Origin: CAXBES01 sp965367015
GTDB lineage: Bacteria > Bacteroidota > Bacteroidia > Flavobacteriales > Flavobacteriaceae
Length of the DNA: 14,328 bases
Direction: 5' to 3'
Assembly (NCBI GenBank): GCA_965367015.1
Contig: CBDUGY010000076.1
Location: forward strand, 1-14,328
Both the position numbers and the translations under genes were made by a program. Numbering within the stretch: position 1 is the stretch's first letter; the number at the start of each line of letters is the position of its first letter. Positions 1 through 7,241 of this stretch are shown piece by piece. The notes beneath the pieces were generated by a model. That model saw only the letters and a program-made list of their open reading frames with translations. It ran no database searches and had not been told where the DNA came from.

Positions 1-876
1 CGAGTCAGGGAGTAAACCAACTTGCTCGATTTTCATGGCTCTCTTTTCTTTAACTTCTCCAATTTTTATTTCAACTTCTAAAGGTAACTTTGGAATAATG
101 AATTTGAAAATTCCATTTTCGGTCACATTGGTTGCTGAAACCACATCATCGGGCTTTATTGAATCGATTATCATTTGAGGAAAAGCAGAATTGAAAAACC
201 GATCCTCTATCTGTTTGATTTTTGAGTTGTCTTCTTCCAAAACCATATGATGTTTTGCTTTCAGTGGAAGAATCGGAAATGATCCTAAGCCAGCCGGTTC
301 CTGCCAACTTTTCCATTTGGTTATTGGATCATCAACATGTTCAATATTGGGTAATTCATTACCAATCGCATCTGCTTTTTTATAATAATATCCTTTGCCA
401 TAAGGATTGGATGGATACGGAATTTCAAGTCCATCCCAATTAGTTGATCCCCCATATGCATTTCGCAGTGTTAGTGGCATACTTTCGAATGGTTCGGGAT
501 TACTTATTGAAAGAATCCCCAAAACTGAATTCCAAATTCTTCTTCCATAAACATTTACTTTGTGAACGATTTGTTCGTTATGGCTAACAACGACTTGTGT
601 TTTATTAATTGACTTACCTCTTGGGGCTTTTGCATGCCCAAAGAGCAGAATATCTACGCCGCCTCTAACATACACGTCATCCTTGTCCATTGGACCGAAG
701 TCACTTTCCCAATAGTTATCTTTCAACTCCCAATCCTGGATTTCGCTGATTTTTCCATTACCCTGAATATCCAAATCAAACACCACTCTGCATTGTGCCG
801 ACATTGCGATATTCTCTTCGCCAATGGTAGTACGATGTGTTAGTGTACTAAATGGAGTCTCATTGTAGAATTCCAT
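1..876 (-). CDS. DUF2169-family T6SS adaptor-like protein (partial, C-terminus off the left edge)
   Basis: The ATG is at 876-874 and the frame stays open for 292 residues to the window edge. Motifs typical of DUF2169 proteins are visible: LLFGHAKAPRGK (77-88), VYGRRIWN (109-116), PEPFESMPLTLRNAYGG (127-143), NPYGKGYY (157-164), LPNIEHVDDPI (175-185) and an EPAGLGSFPI segment (193-202). In other T6SS clusters DUF2169 proteins sit beside VgrG and PAAR genes and are thought to act as adaptors or chaperones that load an effector onto the spike; a cytoplasmic role is likely, and no signal peptide is seen. The start is one base after the stop of the upstream tip-like gene, so translation is probably coupled. 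By analogy a PAAR-like or DUF4150 effector gene may follow beyond position 1, which is inference. The family call is fairly secure; the exact cargo is unknown. Confidence 0.85.
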   Translation of the reverse strand, partial: MEFYNETPFSTLTHRTTIGEENIAMSAQCRVVFDLDIQGNGKISEIQDWELKDNYWESDFGPMDKDDVYVRGGVDILLFGHAKAPRGKSINKTQVVVSHNEQIVHKVNVYGRRIWNSVLGILSISNPEPFESMPLTLRNAYGGSTNWDGLEIPYPSNPYGKGYYYKKADAIGNELPNIEHVDDPITKWKSWQEPAGLGSFPILPLKAKHHMVLEEDNSKIKQIEDRFFNSAFPQMIIDSIKPDDVVSATNVTENGIFKFIIPKLPLEVEIKIGEVKEKRAMKIEQVGLLPDS

Positions 877-877
877 A

Positions 878-1300
878 TTAATTGAGCTTTACCCGTTCGC
901 CTTTTAAAGTTACATCATCATTTGCCACTATATCCACATTACCCAAATCAGATTTTATGGTTTGAATTTTGGCGATATCCAGTTTTTCTCCTTCAGAAAG
1001 CATCATTGTATCTCCCTTTGTATAATTTTTATAATCGCCCTGACTTGATATTTTAGTATCGTTTCTGCTTTCAATATCCACATTTTCAGCTGAAATTTTT
1101 ATATTCTTTGCAGCTGCAAAGTGAATATTTTCAGCTGCAACATTTAAAGTTGTACCATCTTCTGAGAAAGTAATGGAAAATAAGGCTCTTCCGAAGGAAT
1201 TCGTCAGTTTTATAGCCTCACTATTTTCATGATCTTCAATCACTAATTGGTGTCCGTGCTTCAATTCTTTTTGAAACGTAATGCATTTTGTGTTTTTCAT
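878..1300 (-). CDS. Small beta-repeat protein resembling a detached VgrG tip
   Basis: This 140-residue protein has no signal peptide or membrane segment. Residues 50-135 are a run of short alternating beta-strand units (NVAAENIHFAAAKNIKIS, AENVDIES, then TIKSDLGNVDIVANDDVTLK), the pattern of the triple-stranded beta-helix needle of VgrG/gp5 C-termini. It ends in GERVKLN, and the VgrG encoded just upstream ends in GGIVKMN, so the two may share the same blunt tip where a PAAR-like cap would sit. The ATG at 1300 is one base after the vgrG stop, and the adaptor gene starts one base after its own stop, so all three are tightly linked. It probably extends or caps the spike or carries a cargo-docking surface; this is inferred from composition and position. 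I do not recognise a named family. Confidence 0.8.
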   Translation of the reverse strand: MKNTKCITFQKELKHGHQLVIEDHENSEAIKLTNSFGRALFSITFSEDGTTLNVAAENIHFAAAKNIKISAENVDIESRNDTKISSQGDYKNYTKGDTMMLSEGEKLDIAKIQTIKSDLGNVDIVANDDVTLKGERVKLN

Positions 1301-1301
1301 A

Positions 1302-3056
1302 TCAATTCATTTTTACGATTCCTCCTTTTATTTCAGTCATTGCGGTTCCAGCTACCGACACTTTTGTTCCCTTAATATCTGTTGTGGCAACCCCCGAAAC
1401 TTCAGTTTTGGTTCCTGCAGCTTTTAAGTCTAAATCGCTTTTAAGATCTAATAGCTGAGAGGCATGAATATGAATCGTCCGACCGTGAATATTTGTAAGA
1501 TCAGGAACTTGAGATTCAGAACCTATATTAATTGTAGGTGAATTTATATTTACTTCTCCATCCAGTGCTATCAGGTTTATATTGGCCGTTGCATTTATAG
1601 TTATGTCTCCGTCGCCATTAAAGGTAATTTCACTTTTTGATTTATCTACAATCGTTATACTTCCATCTCCTTCATTTATTTTGATCAAACACAGCCCAAC
1701 TTGCCATATAGTGAAATAATTATTAGTATCTGAACTACCTGCAGGAGGTCTAGAATTGGAGTTGTATACAGAACCAGAGGTATAAGGTATTTCGGCATTG
1801 CCGTTTTCAAAATCTACTATAACCTCATCGTTTTTATGAGGAATTCGATACATACCGCCACTGCCGCCTGCCTGCATAGAGACAACCCGCATCCAACAAG
1901 TCATTTTATTCTTTTTCTTTTGCCAAGGGAATTGCACTTTTACTCTACCCAATCCTTCGGGATCACTATTCTCTTTAACAATACCTACCTGGCTCATACT
2001 TCTGGGAAAGGCGTTGATATCGGTTAACGGATATGCGTCATGGCTACCGGAAATAGCTTCGAAATCATTTTGATACTCTCCGTTACTATCAACACTATGT
2101 CTAACATCAATCACTCTAAATATCTCATCGTCAATTTCAATTAAGTTACCCAATTTTACACCGGGGTTACCACTTATACCAGTTAATTTCACCTGGTTGA
2201 TCGCAAGACCTTGTTGTTGAGACTCAACTTTAGTCTTTAACTGTCTTCCCGCAGCGGTGCTATTATTATTACTAGTCCAAGAATTTGTTTGGACGTTGTA
2301 TAGATTTTGTGAGACGTCATCAACGAAACCGTCGAAAGCCGAGCCGGAGGGTTTCGGCACAGTATCAATTTCTTCAATGCTATCGGTAAGATAATCGTTT
2401 GAAAAGAAATTTATTTTTCGCGGAATAGGCATTAAGCTTAATGTATATTCAACTAAGTCCTTACTATATGTTAGTGTAGTTTTTTCACTTTCAGGTTTTC
2501 CAAAAACTAATTTGTCGCCGTTGTAGTAAATCCATTCACCATATTGTGAGGCCAACCTCCGAACAAAGTTAAAGCAGCTTTCATCATGCTGTACCGTGTA
2601 ATCTATAACATCTGAATACTTAGTGTTAACGTCGGTGTCAAGATTATAAGAATTTAGAGCTGTATTTACAATAGCATCTAGTTGCATTTCATTGAAAGAA
2701 TCGTAGTGGGAAGCATCATCGGCTTTAATAGTCGGGCTTTTTGCAACAATTACAATTTCGTCACCCAAATCAACATTTTCAGCCTTTACTATCTTTACTT
2801 CGGTTATAATACCTTTGAATTCTAATTTACCAAGTTTTGATTTTTCTGAAATGGAAACAGTTTGTATGGCGACAGTCTCACCTAAAAACTCCTTACTTTT
2901 CTCTCCTAGACTTGCATCTTCCTTTTCGAACATATCCATTCTGAAAAAAATCTCCAGCGTATGGTGTTCTGCAATTTGTTGATCCAGATATAGTTTTTTA
3001 AAGGAAGGAACCTCTTTCCCCGCAATAAATATTGATGTTTTTGAAAGTAACGCCAT
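1302..3056 (-). CDS. tssI: T6SS spike protein VgrG (TssI)
   Basis: The 584-residue protein forms the trimeric spike that is pushed through the target membrane on the Hcp tube. Residues 1-345 match the gp27-like base (for example ESCFNFVRRLASQYGEWIYY near 159-178). Residues 355-435 are the gp5 OB-fold region, with VGIVKENSDPEGLGRVKVQF at 357-376 and GGMYRIPHKNDEVIVDFENG at 400-419. From about 455 to the end there are beta-helix repeats (ITINATANINLIALDGEVNI, then INSPTINIGSES), closing with GTAMTEIKGGIVKMN. No enzymatic C-terminal extension is present, so this is a structural VgrG and cargo must bind non-covalently. The ATG at 3056 follows the second hcp gene by 10 bases, and the next gene starts one base after the stop. 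Length and domain order fit Bacteroidota VgrG proteins. Confidence 0.96.
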   Translation of the reverse strand: MALLSKTSIFIAGKEVPSFKKLYLDQQIAEHHTLEIFFRMDMFEKEDASLGEKSKEFLGETVAIQTVSISEKSKLGKLEFKGIITEVKIVKAENVDLGDEIVIVAKSPTIKADDASHYDSFNEMQLDAIVNTALNSYNLDTDVNTKYSDVIDYTVQHDESCFNFVRRLASQYGEWIYYNGDKLVFGKPESEKTTLTYSKDLVEYTLSLMPIPRKINFFSNDYLTDSIEEIDTVPKPSGSAFDGFVDDVSQNLYNVQTNSWTSNNNSTAAGRQLKTKVESQQQGLAINQVKLTGISGNPGVKLGNLIEIDDEIFRVIDVRHSVDSNGEYQNDFEAISGSHDAYPLTDINAFPRSMSQVGIVKENSDPEGLGRVKVQFPWQKKKNKMTCWMRVVSMQAGGSGGMYRIPHKNDEVIVDFENGNAEIPYTSGSVYNSNSRPPAGSSDTNNYFTIWQVGLCLIKINEGDGSITIVDKSKSEITFNGDGDITINATANINLIALDGEVNINSPTINIGSESQVPDLTNIHGRTIHIHASQLLDLKSDLDLKAAGTKTEVSGVATTDIKGTKVSVAGTAMTEIKGGIVKMN

Positions 3057-3066
3057 GACTTTTTAT

Positions 3067-3462
3067 TTAGAAATGTGAGTCCCAAGTATTTACATATTCT
3101 GTACTGTTAACCCCCATGACCCTTGCCGACAGTGTGAGTTTCGTTCTCATTGGTACAGAATTTTCTGCGTTGAATTGTTCTAAGTATCCAACACAAAACG
3201 CATCGTGAAAGTGTAGTGTTTTATTGCTAGACATGATATCGCGTTTATAAAAAACGATCTCTCCATCTTTATAGTCGCCTGTACTAATCATCCACGATAA
3301 AAAGTCGGTGCTATTTGTAGATTCTATAAGTAAACTGATGAGCCCACCCCTTGGTCTTCCGTTAGGGCGTCCATTTGAATCAATACTTTGAATAAACTCA
3401 AATGAGCATTCCAAAACATTCATCTCTACATCTTCGATTGTTAATTTTGCTAAGAATGACAT
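3067..3462 (-). CDS. tssD: Hcp-like tube protein TssD, second copy
   Basis: This is a 131-residue Hcp-family protein of the Bacteroidota TssD type, which stacks as hexameric rings to make the inner tube. A longer frame begins with TTG at 3492, but the ATG at 3462 is preferred because it gives MSFLAKL, which aligns with the MSFKAKL start of the other copy at 3556-3942. Shared landmarks are NVLxCS, GRP, RGG, EST, WM, DGxIVFxKRD and a final VNxW. Roughly a third of positions are identical by eye, so the two are old or fast-diverging paralogues rather than a recent duplication. It has a longer C-terminal tail (NTWDSHF). It lies directly before vgrG, suggesting it may be the Hcp that pairs with this spike. 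A stable hairpin precedes it at 3494-3521 and may set its expression relative to the first copy. Confidence 0.92.
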   Translation of the reverse strand: MSFLAKLTIEDVEMNVLECSFEFIQSIDSNGRPNGRPRGGLISLLIESTNSTDFLSWMISTGDYKDGEIVFYKRDIMSSNKTLHFHDAFCVGYLEQFNAENSVPMRTKLTLSARVMGVNSTEYVNTWDSHF

Positions 3463-3493
3463 GGTATATTGTGTTAAGTTAAGAACAGACAAA

Positions 3494-3521
3494 TAAGGGA
3501 GTGTTAGTTTTCACCCCCTTA
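3494..3521 (-). terminator. Hairpin with U-rich tail between the two hcp genes
   Basis: Read on the minus strand, TAAGGGGGTG pairs with CACTCCCTTA to give a 10-bp stem with one G-U wobble, around an 8-base loop (AAAACTAA). It is followed by the U-rich stretch TTTGTCTGTTCTT. It lies 35 bases after the first hcp stop and 32 bases before the second hcp ATG. The structure fits a leaky intrinsic terminator or an RNA 3'-end stabiliser that would let the first hcp be made in excess of the rest of the operon. The tail is not an unbroken T-run, so full termination is unlikely. Confidence 0.5.
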
Positions 3522-3555
3522 GTTGAATAGATTCTGTAAGATGCCTCAAGTGTTG

Positions 3556-3942
3556 TTACACCCAGTCATTTACGTGTTCTCCATTTCCAATGCCGATTGA
3601 TTTAGCAGAAATGACAAAAGATTCTGACATGGGGTTTTTGCCAGTAGAATCAAAGCCTTCATGATATTTAACCATATAACCTTCTGTGAACTTAAGTTCT
3701 TTTGAAGTAGCTTCCGTATCTCTCTTCAAGAATACGATGGATCCATCTCTTCGTTCGAAGTTGTTGAACATCCAATCAGATAGGCTAGTATCTGCCGTAG
3801 ATTCTACGGTTAGTCTAATTTTACCTCCTCGAGTGATTGAAGAAGGTCTTCCTGTTGCATCTGTTTCTTGATGCAATTCGTAAGAGCAGCTGAGCACATT
3901 ATACTCATTTCCGCCTACTTTTAGTTTTGCTTTAAAACTCAT
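3556..3942 (-). CDS. tssD: Hcp-like tube protein TssD, first copy
   Basis: This 128-residue Hcp/TssD protein starts MSFKAKLKVGGNEYNVLSCS, followed by GRPSSITRGGKIRLTVEST, WM, DGSIVFLKRD and a final HVNDWV, all typical of Bacteroidota TssD. It is the expelled tube subunit and may also carry small effectors in its lumen. It is the first gene of the minus-strand cassette hcp-hcp-vgrG-tip-DUF2169 and has a long AT-rich leader (3943-4141), consistent with its own promoter and high expression. The ATG at 3942 is the first good start and matches the usual family length. The second copy downstream has diverged strongly, so the pair may serve different cargo or mix in one tube. The family call is secure; which copy dominates is not known. 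Confidence 0.94.
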   Translation of the reverse strand: MSFKAKLKVGGNEYNVLSCSYELHQETDATGRPSSITRGGKIRLTVESTADTSLSDWMFNNFERRDGSIVFLKRDTEATSKELKFTEGYMVKYHEGFDSTGKNPMSESFVISAKSIGIGNGEHVNDWV

Positions 3943-4141
3943 AATAATAAAATTTAATTAATAAAAAAAAAGATATCTATATATATAAAAATATGTATGA
4001 ATTAAAATTATGGAACTATGCTAAGACAAACAAGAAAACCCGTAATTTTCTTAAAATGAATAGATTAATAGTTTCGTTTCTAAGATGAAATACATTTTAG
4101 TTATCTTTTGTTACCCTATTTTTGGAGAAATTTTTTAAAAA
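3943..4141 (-). promoter_or_regulatory. AT-rich leader and probable promoter region of the hcp-vgrG operon
   Basis: No gene is seen in these 199 bases. On the minus strand a TTTG (4030-4027) lies 16 bases upstream of TAATTTTA (4010-4003), which matches the Bacteroidota -7 box TAnnTTTG at five of six fixed positions; the spacing is shorter than the usual 19-21, so this is a weak candidate. The leader just before the start contains an alternating AT tract, an AGATATCT palindrome and a run of nine T (3971-3963). No Shine-Dalgarno sequence is present, as is normal for the phylum. Confidence 0.3.
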
Positions 4142-4400
4142 TTAAACATTATTATTTTGTAAAGTTGAAGTAATTCGCTTAACATACTCAAAATCAGAAC
4201 CTTTCATTAATTGCTGAAAATTGTTGGTTGTGACAATTTAAACAGCATTTTCCCAGTAAATTGCTGTCGGAAAGAATTAAACCATTCAACTTCTACGTTG
4301 AATAATTCTAGTGCTCGAAAAAGGTAAGTTTGTGATTAATAGCAATTGCCGCTATTATTTGACCTAAGATTGCTGCAGATATAAAAGATCCTTTTATTAA
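4142..4400 (-). pseudogene. Broken coding remnant with two single-base frameshifts
   Basis: Three reading frames in a row give protein-like sequence on the minus strand. The first reads ISAAILGQIIAAIAINHKL and ends at a stop after the T-run at 4322-4318. The second reads FNVEVEWFNSFRQQFTGKML and KLSQPTIF and ends after the T-run at 4220-4217. The third reads KGSDFEYVKRITSTLQNNNV and ends at TAA 4144-4142. One added T in each run would join all three into about 85 continuous residues. Upstream of position 4400 this frame meets stops overlapping the end of tssN and no start codon is visible, so it would be only the C-terminal part of a gene. I do not recognise the family. It could be a decayed gene, possibly former cargo or immunity, or the shifts could be homopolymer sequencing errors. 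It was judged by reading alone, without a coding statistic. Confidence 0.5.
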
Positions 4401-5272
4401 CTATCAACCCGTCTACAGATAATTACAGTATCTTCTTTAATATTATTTCCCGCAACGGTATGTGTGAAGTTAACATGTTTAATTGGGCTCCACCAATTGG
4501 GCTTAAAGTGAAATACCCATTCACTAGGTTGATTGGTTTTTTCTTCGAGAAATTCAATTTTACCCTCCGGGTGTCTTTCGTTATAATCAATTATAAAGAA
4601 ATAGAACAGCTTTCCAAACTCCATAGCTTGAGGCGCTTTTACTCTAAAATTAGTAATGTCGCTTTCGTCCTTGTTCTTCTTAAATTCGAAGCTGATAACT
4701 CTCGGATTAGTTAATTCTTCTTTTGTCGGATCTTTTATATCCTTATTGAGTGGGAATGTCCAACTGTCGTAAATAGGTAAGGCAATTTGCATGGCGAATT
4801 CATACATTTTGTAAAACAGAGTTGGTAGTACAAAAAGTATCGCGGACGACATAAATAAATAACTAAAGGGCGAGCGAAACCTGTTCACTACCTGAAGAAA
4901 AGCAATCAGTCCCAAGATCGCATAAGCCATTGTAAAGAGAAATTCCGGCCAAAATTCGGACTTATCATCGGAGAGGGAAGGAAAATATTTTCGAAGTATA
5001 TATAAGTGTAGAATACCTAATAGCAAAAATATAAATTGAAAACCAAAATAACTATTTAGCGGAGTGTCGTTAAGTACCTTACTTGAACTTAACAATCCAG
5101 TTAACGCAAAGGTAATTAAGATTAAAAGGGCGTAGAGTATAGCTTTTTTTTTATTCTTGGTAAACAACTTTCGCAATTTGGTGACCAACATCATAATGAG
5201 GGTACTAACAATAATTAAGCCTATACTCAGCTTAAAAATTTCACCATTTGCAATATTGCCTACCGAACCCAT
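4397..5272 (-). CDS. tssN: T6SSiii membrane protein TssN
   Basis: The 291-residue protein has five predicted membrane segments in its first half (about 14-31, 44-62, 76-93, 110-128 and 135-153) and a soluble C-terminal half (160-291) containing FEFKKNKDES, a MEFGKLFYFFIIDYNERHPE segment and a final HTVAGNNIKEDTVIICRR. This layout and length match TssN, a protein specific to Bacteroidota T6SS that is thought to take part in the inner-membrane complex replacing TssJLM. The ATG is at 5272, nine bases after the tssG stop, so it is co-transcribed with the peptidase gene and tssG. The cytoplasmic half probably contacts the baseplate, which is inference. No terminator of ordinary strength follows; a broken gene remnant does. 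Confidence 0.85.
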   Translation of the reverse strand: MGSVGNIANGEIFKLSIGLIIVSTLIMMLVTKLRKLFTKNKKKAILYALLILITFALTGLLSSSKVLNDTPLNSYFGFQFIFLLLGILHLYILRKYFPSLSDDKSEFWPEFLFTMAYAILGLIAFLQVVNRFRSPFSYLFMSSAILFVLPTLFYKMYEFAMQIALPIYDSWTFPLNKDIKDPTKEELTNPRVISFEFKKNKDESDITNFRVKAPQAMEFGKLFYFFIIDYNERHPEGKIEFLEEKTNQPSEWVFHFKPNWWSPIKHVNFTHTVAGNNIKEDTVIICRRVDS

Positions 5273-5281
5273 TGTTATATA

Positions 5282-6202
5282 CTATATTTGAGTGGAAATG
5301 CCCATTATCGGACTTTTTTCTTGATCTAATAAGAATCCCACCTCATTATCAACTGTAATTTTTGTAATAACTTCTATTTCCATGGGGACGAAATAATCGT
5401 AAAAAGTATTAATAAATTTTAAAACTCCGTCCTTTTTTAAATAATTATTTATCTTTTTTTCTGAAATTGGCCCAATAGTAACTTCTAAAATCGGACTTAA
5501 AACCTCATTTTTATCGCTCAAAAGTACCGAATCTACACCTAAATGAAGTTCGTTATTTACCCCTTTTTTTTCAGCAGAAATCCCCTTATTGTCCGAATAG
5601 GTCTTTCTCATAGATACTTGCTCTCCCAAAATTTTCTCTAAACTCAATCGAGTTAATTCAATATCCCCGGCTATTTTATATGAATGCGGTAATAGTTTAA
5701 TCAACTTTAGGATGTAGTCTTCAGGTATTCTTTTGTCAATATTCCAAAAATCGATTAAAAACTCATCGTTTAAATTATAAAAATTATCCAGCAGCGCTCT
5801 TTCATTACATTCAATTCGTAAACGTTGGAGAAAAAATTCATTTTCTATAGGCGCAAAAAAAGAGCGGGTATCTTGTTCCTGTTGTTTTACCGTCTGTCGA
5901 TAGGCGCTAAAGGAACTCCCTGCCTTTTCACTTTGAGGAGCATGAAATAAGCCTTCCGGTAATGTGTCGTAAAGACCATTTCGCGACAAATTTAGCGTTA
6001 ACATATTGTCATTCAGTAAATTGTCAACGTCAATTATATCTCTTCGGTAAGGTCTGGAAAAAGTACTTTTGTTGGCAATAACGAAATCATCAGCCGTTAT
6101 TTCAGAGTTTTCCTGAATTTCAGCAATAATCACTTCTGCTTTCAGATTTTCATATACGCCAATGAGTTCGGCAAATATATTTTCGAGCGTTTCGGTATCC
6201 AT
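5282..6202 (-). CDS. tssG: T6SS baseplate protein TssG (Bacteroidota type)
   Basis: The protein is 306 residues from the ATG at 6202. A longer frame starts with GTG at 6286 but would overlap the end of the upstream peptidase gene; the chosen start lies 16 bases after that stop. The segment LTLNLSRNGLYDTLPEGLFH (69-88) resembles the conserved core of TssG/VasB/ImpH proteins, and the middle is rich in leucine and acidic helices with LKLIKLLPHSYKIAGDIELT. TssG joins two TssF and one TssE copies into the wedge of the baseplate in the cytoplasm. TssE and TssF are encoded divergently in this window, which supports the call. Sequence similarity to the Proteobacterial family is low, so the assignment rests on length, the core motif and context. 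Confidence 0.75.
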   Translation of the reverse strand: MDTETLENIFAELIGVYENLKAEVIIAEIQENSEITADDFVIANKSTFSRPYRRDIIDVDNLLNDNMLTLNLSRNGLYDTLPEGLFHAPQSEKAGSSFSAYRQTVKQQEQDTRSFFAPIENEFFLQRLRIECNERALLDNFYNLNDEFLIDFWNIDKRIPEDYILKLIKLLPHSYKIAGDIELTRLSLEKILGEQVSMRKTYSDNKGISAEKKGVNNELHLGVDSVLLSDKNEVLSPILEVTIGPISEKKINNYLKKDGVLKFINTFYDYFVPMEIEVITKITVDNEVGFLLDQEKSPIMGISTQI

Positions 6203-6218
6203 GCAGAAAAATTTAGAA

Positions 6219-7241
6219 CTAATTATTATTAATTCGCCTTCCTGCTGAAACAAAACGACTCGTCCAAAAAGCTTCCGACAGATCACTGATTTTTACTCCG
6301 GAAACGCCACTTGTACCCCTTCTAGAAGTTGAATTAACAAATTTGTTGTTTCCGAGGTATATTCCTACATGACTAATATTATTGCTGTAATCACCCACCC
6401 CTTTAAAGAAGAGCAGATCGCCTTCAATTAGGAAACTTTTATCAGTAAATTTGTCTGAATACTTCGAATTAAATTGCTTTTCAGCGGTTCGTTCAATATA
6501 TAAACCAAATACCGAAGTGAATAAACGCTGAGAGAAGGAAGAGCAGTCGATCCCTTCTTTATTTGCACCCCCCATTAAGTAAGGAGTCCCCATCCATTCG
6601 TCAATAAACTCATATAACTTAAAATTTGTTATTTCTTCCGGGGTAACGCCCAGTATGGCTGCATATTTTTCTTGCAATGGCGATATTTCATCGATAATGT
6701 CAAGGGTAATCGATTCATTCTCTTCCGACCCATTTTCGACATCATCATAACTCACTATAACATCTTTGTTCTTTTTCTTTAACTTTTTCGCTTCTTTTGC
6801 AAGTCTTTTTTCACGTCGCTCCAGTTCCTTCTTAGCATCTTTAATTTTTGCTTCCCGTTCCTTTTCTCTATTCTTTTCTTCCTTGCTAAGCGATTTTTCA
6901 ATCTTTTTTCTTCTTTTTTTCTCGTCTTTAGTAAGGGACACTTCAATTTGATTTACCGCTACTTTTCTACCGTCGACTACATTTATAAGAAACAGCTTCA
7001 CTTCATAACCGTCCTTAGTAACCGTTACTATATGCTCTCCTGAAGGAATTTTTTCATTAAATGTAAATGTTCCATCCGACATAGTTTTTTGGGCTAATGT
7101 AGTTCCCTCAATTGCAACAATTGCATTGTCTATTTCAGTGAGTGTTTCTTCCTCAACTACAGATCCGGTAAAGGTTGAGCTCTGGGAGAAAGAGATGAAG
7201 CAAATGCAAAAGAATAAAAAGGATGTAATTACCTTCCTCAT
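6219..7241 (-). CDS. Exported NlpC/P60 peptidase with beta regulatory-like domain, T6SS-linked
   Basis: The ATG at 7241 gives 340 residues; a TTG two codons earlier is less likely. Residues 1-20 are a signal peptide (hydrophobic core SFLFFCICFISFSQ), cut probably after SFSQ, and no good lipobox is seen. Residues 22-103 form a carboxypeptidase-regulatory-like beta sandwich (SDGTFTFNEKIPSGEHIVTV). Residues 104-160 are a very lysine/glutamate-rich helix, likely a long coiled coil. Residues 206-335 are an NlpC/P60 domain with Cys233 (GIDCSSFSQ), His291 (SHVGIYLG) and probably Asn303 (FVNSTSRRG) as the third residue. Such enzymes cut peptide bonds in peptidoglycan. It leads the group peptidase-tssG-tssN, so a role in opening the wall for apparatus assembly is the simplest reading. 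It could instead be a known class-specific component such as TssQ or TssR, which I cannot confirm. Confidence 0.88.
   Translation of the reverse strand: MRKVITSFLFFCICFISFSQSSTFTGSVVEEETLTEIDNAIVAIEGTTLAQKTMSDGTFTFNEKIPSGEHIVTVTKDGYEVKLFLINVVDGRKVAVNQIEVSLTKDEKKRRKKIEKSLSKEEKNREKEREAKIKDAKKELERREKRLAKEAKKLKKKNKDVIVSYDDVENGSEENESITLDIIDEISPLQEKYAAILGVTPEEITNFKLYEFIDEWMGTPYLMGGANKEGIDCSSFSQRLFTSVFGLYIERTAEKQFNSKYSDKFTDKSFLIEGDLLFFKGVGDYSNNISHVGIYLGNNKFVNSTSRRGTSGVSGVKISDLSEAFWTSRFVSAGRRINNN

Noticed and set aside
222..843. Plus-strand open frames at 222-443 and 634-843
   Set aside because: They lie opposite the DUF2169 gene, have no recognisable domain, and the minus-strand frame carries clear family motifs.
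3463..3492. TTG start at 3492 for the second hcp
   Set aside because: It would add ten residues absent from the paralogue and from the family's usual MSF start; the ATG at 3462 fits both.
4284..4303. Hairpin ATTCAAC/GTTGAAT in the tssN-hcp gap as a terminator
   Set aside because: It has no T-run on either strand and lies inside the protein-like remnant, where the repeat falls within codons for FNVEVEW; chance is likelier.
4337..4357. Stem TAATAGC/GCTATTA as the tssN terminator
   Set aside because: The stem is nearly all AT, no T-run follows on the minus strand, and it falls in the first protein-like segment of the remnant.
6203..6286. GTG start at 6286 for tssG
   Set aside because: It would overlap the end of the peptidase gene by 68 bases, while an ATG lies 16 bases after that stop.
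6766..6951. Plus-strand frame rich in Phe, Ser and Leu
   Set aside because: It is the antisense of the lysine/glutamate-rich coiled coil of the NlpC/P60 protein, which explains its composition.
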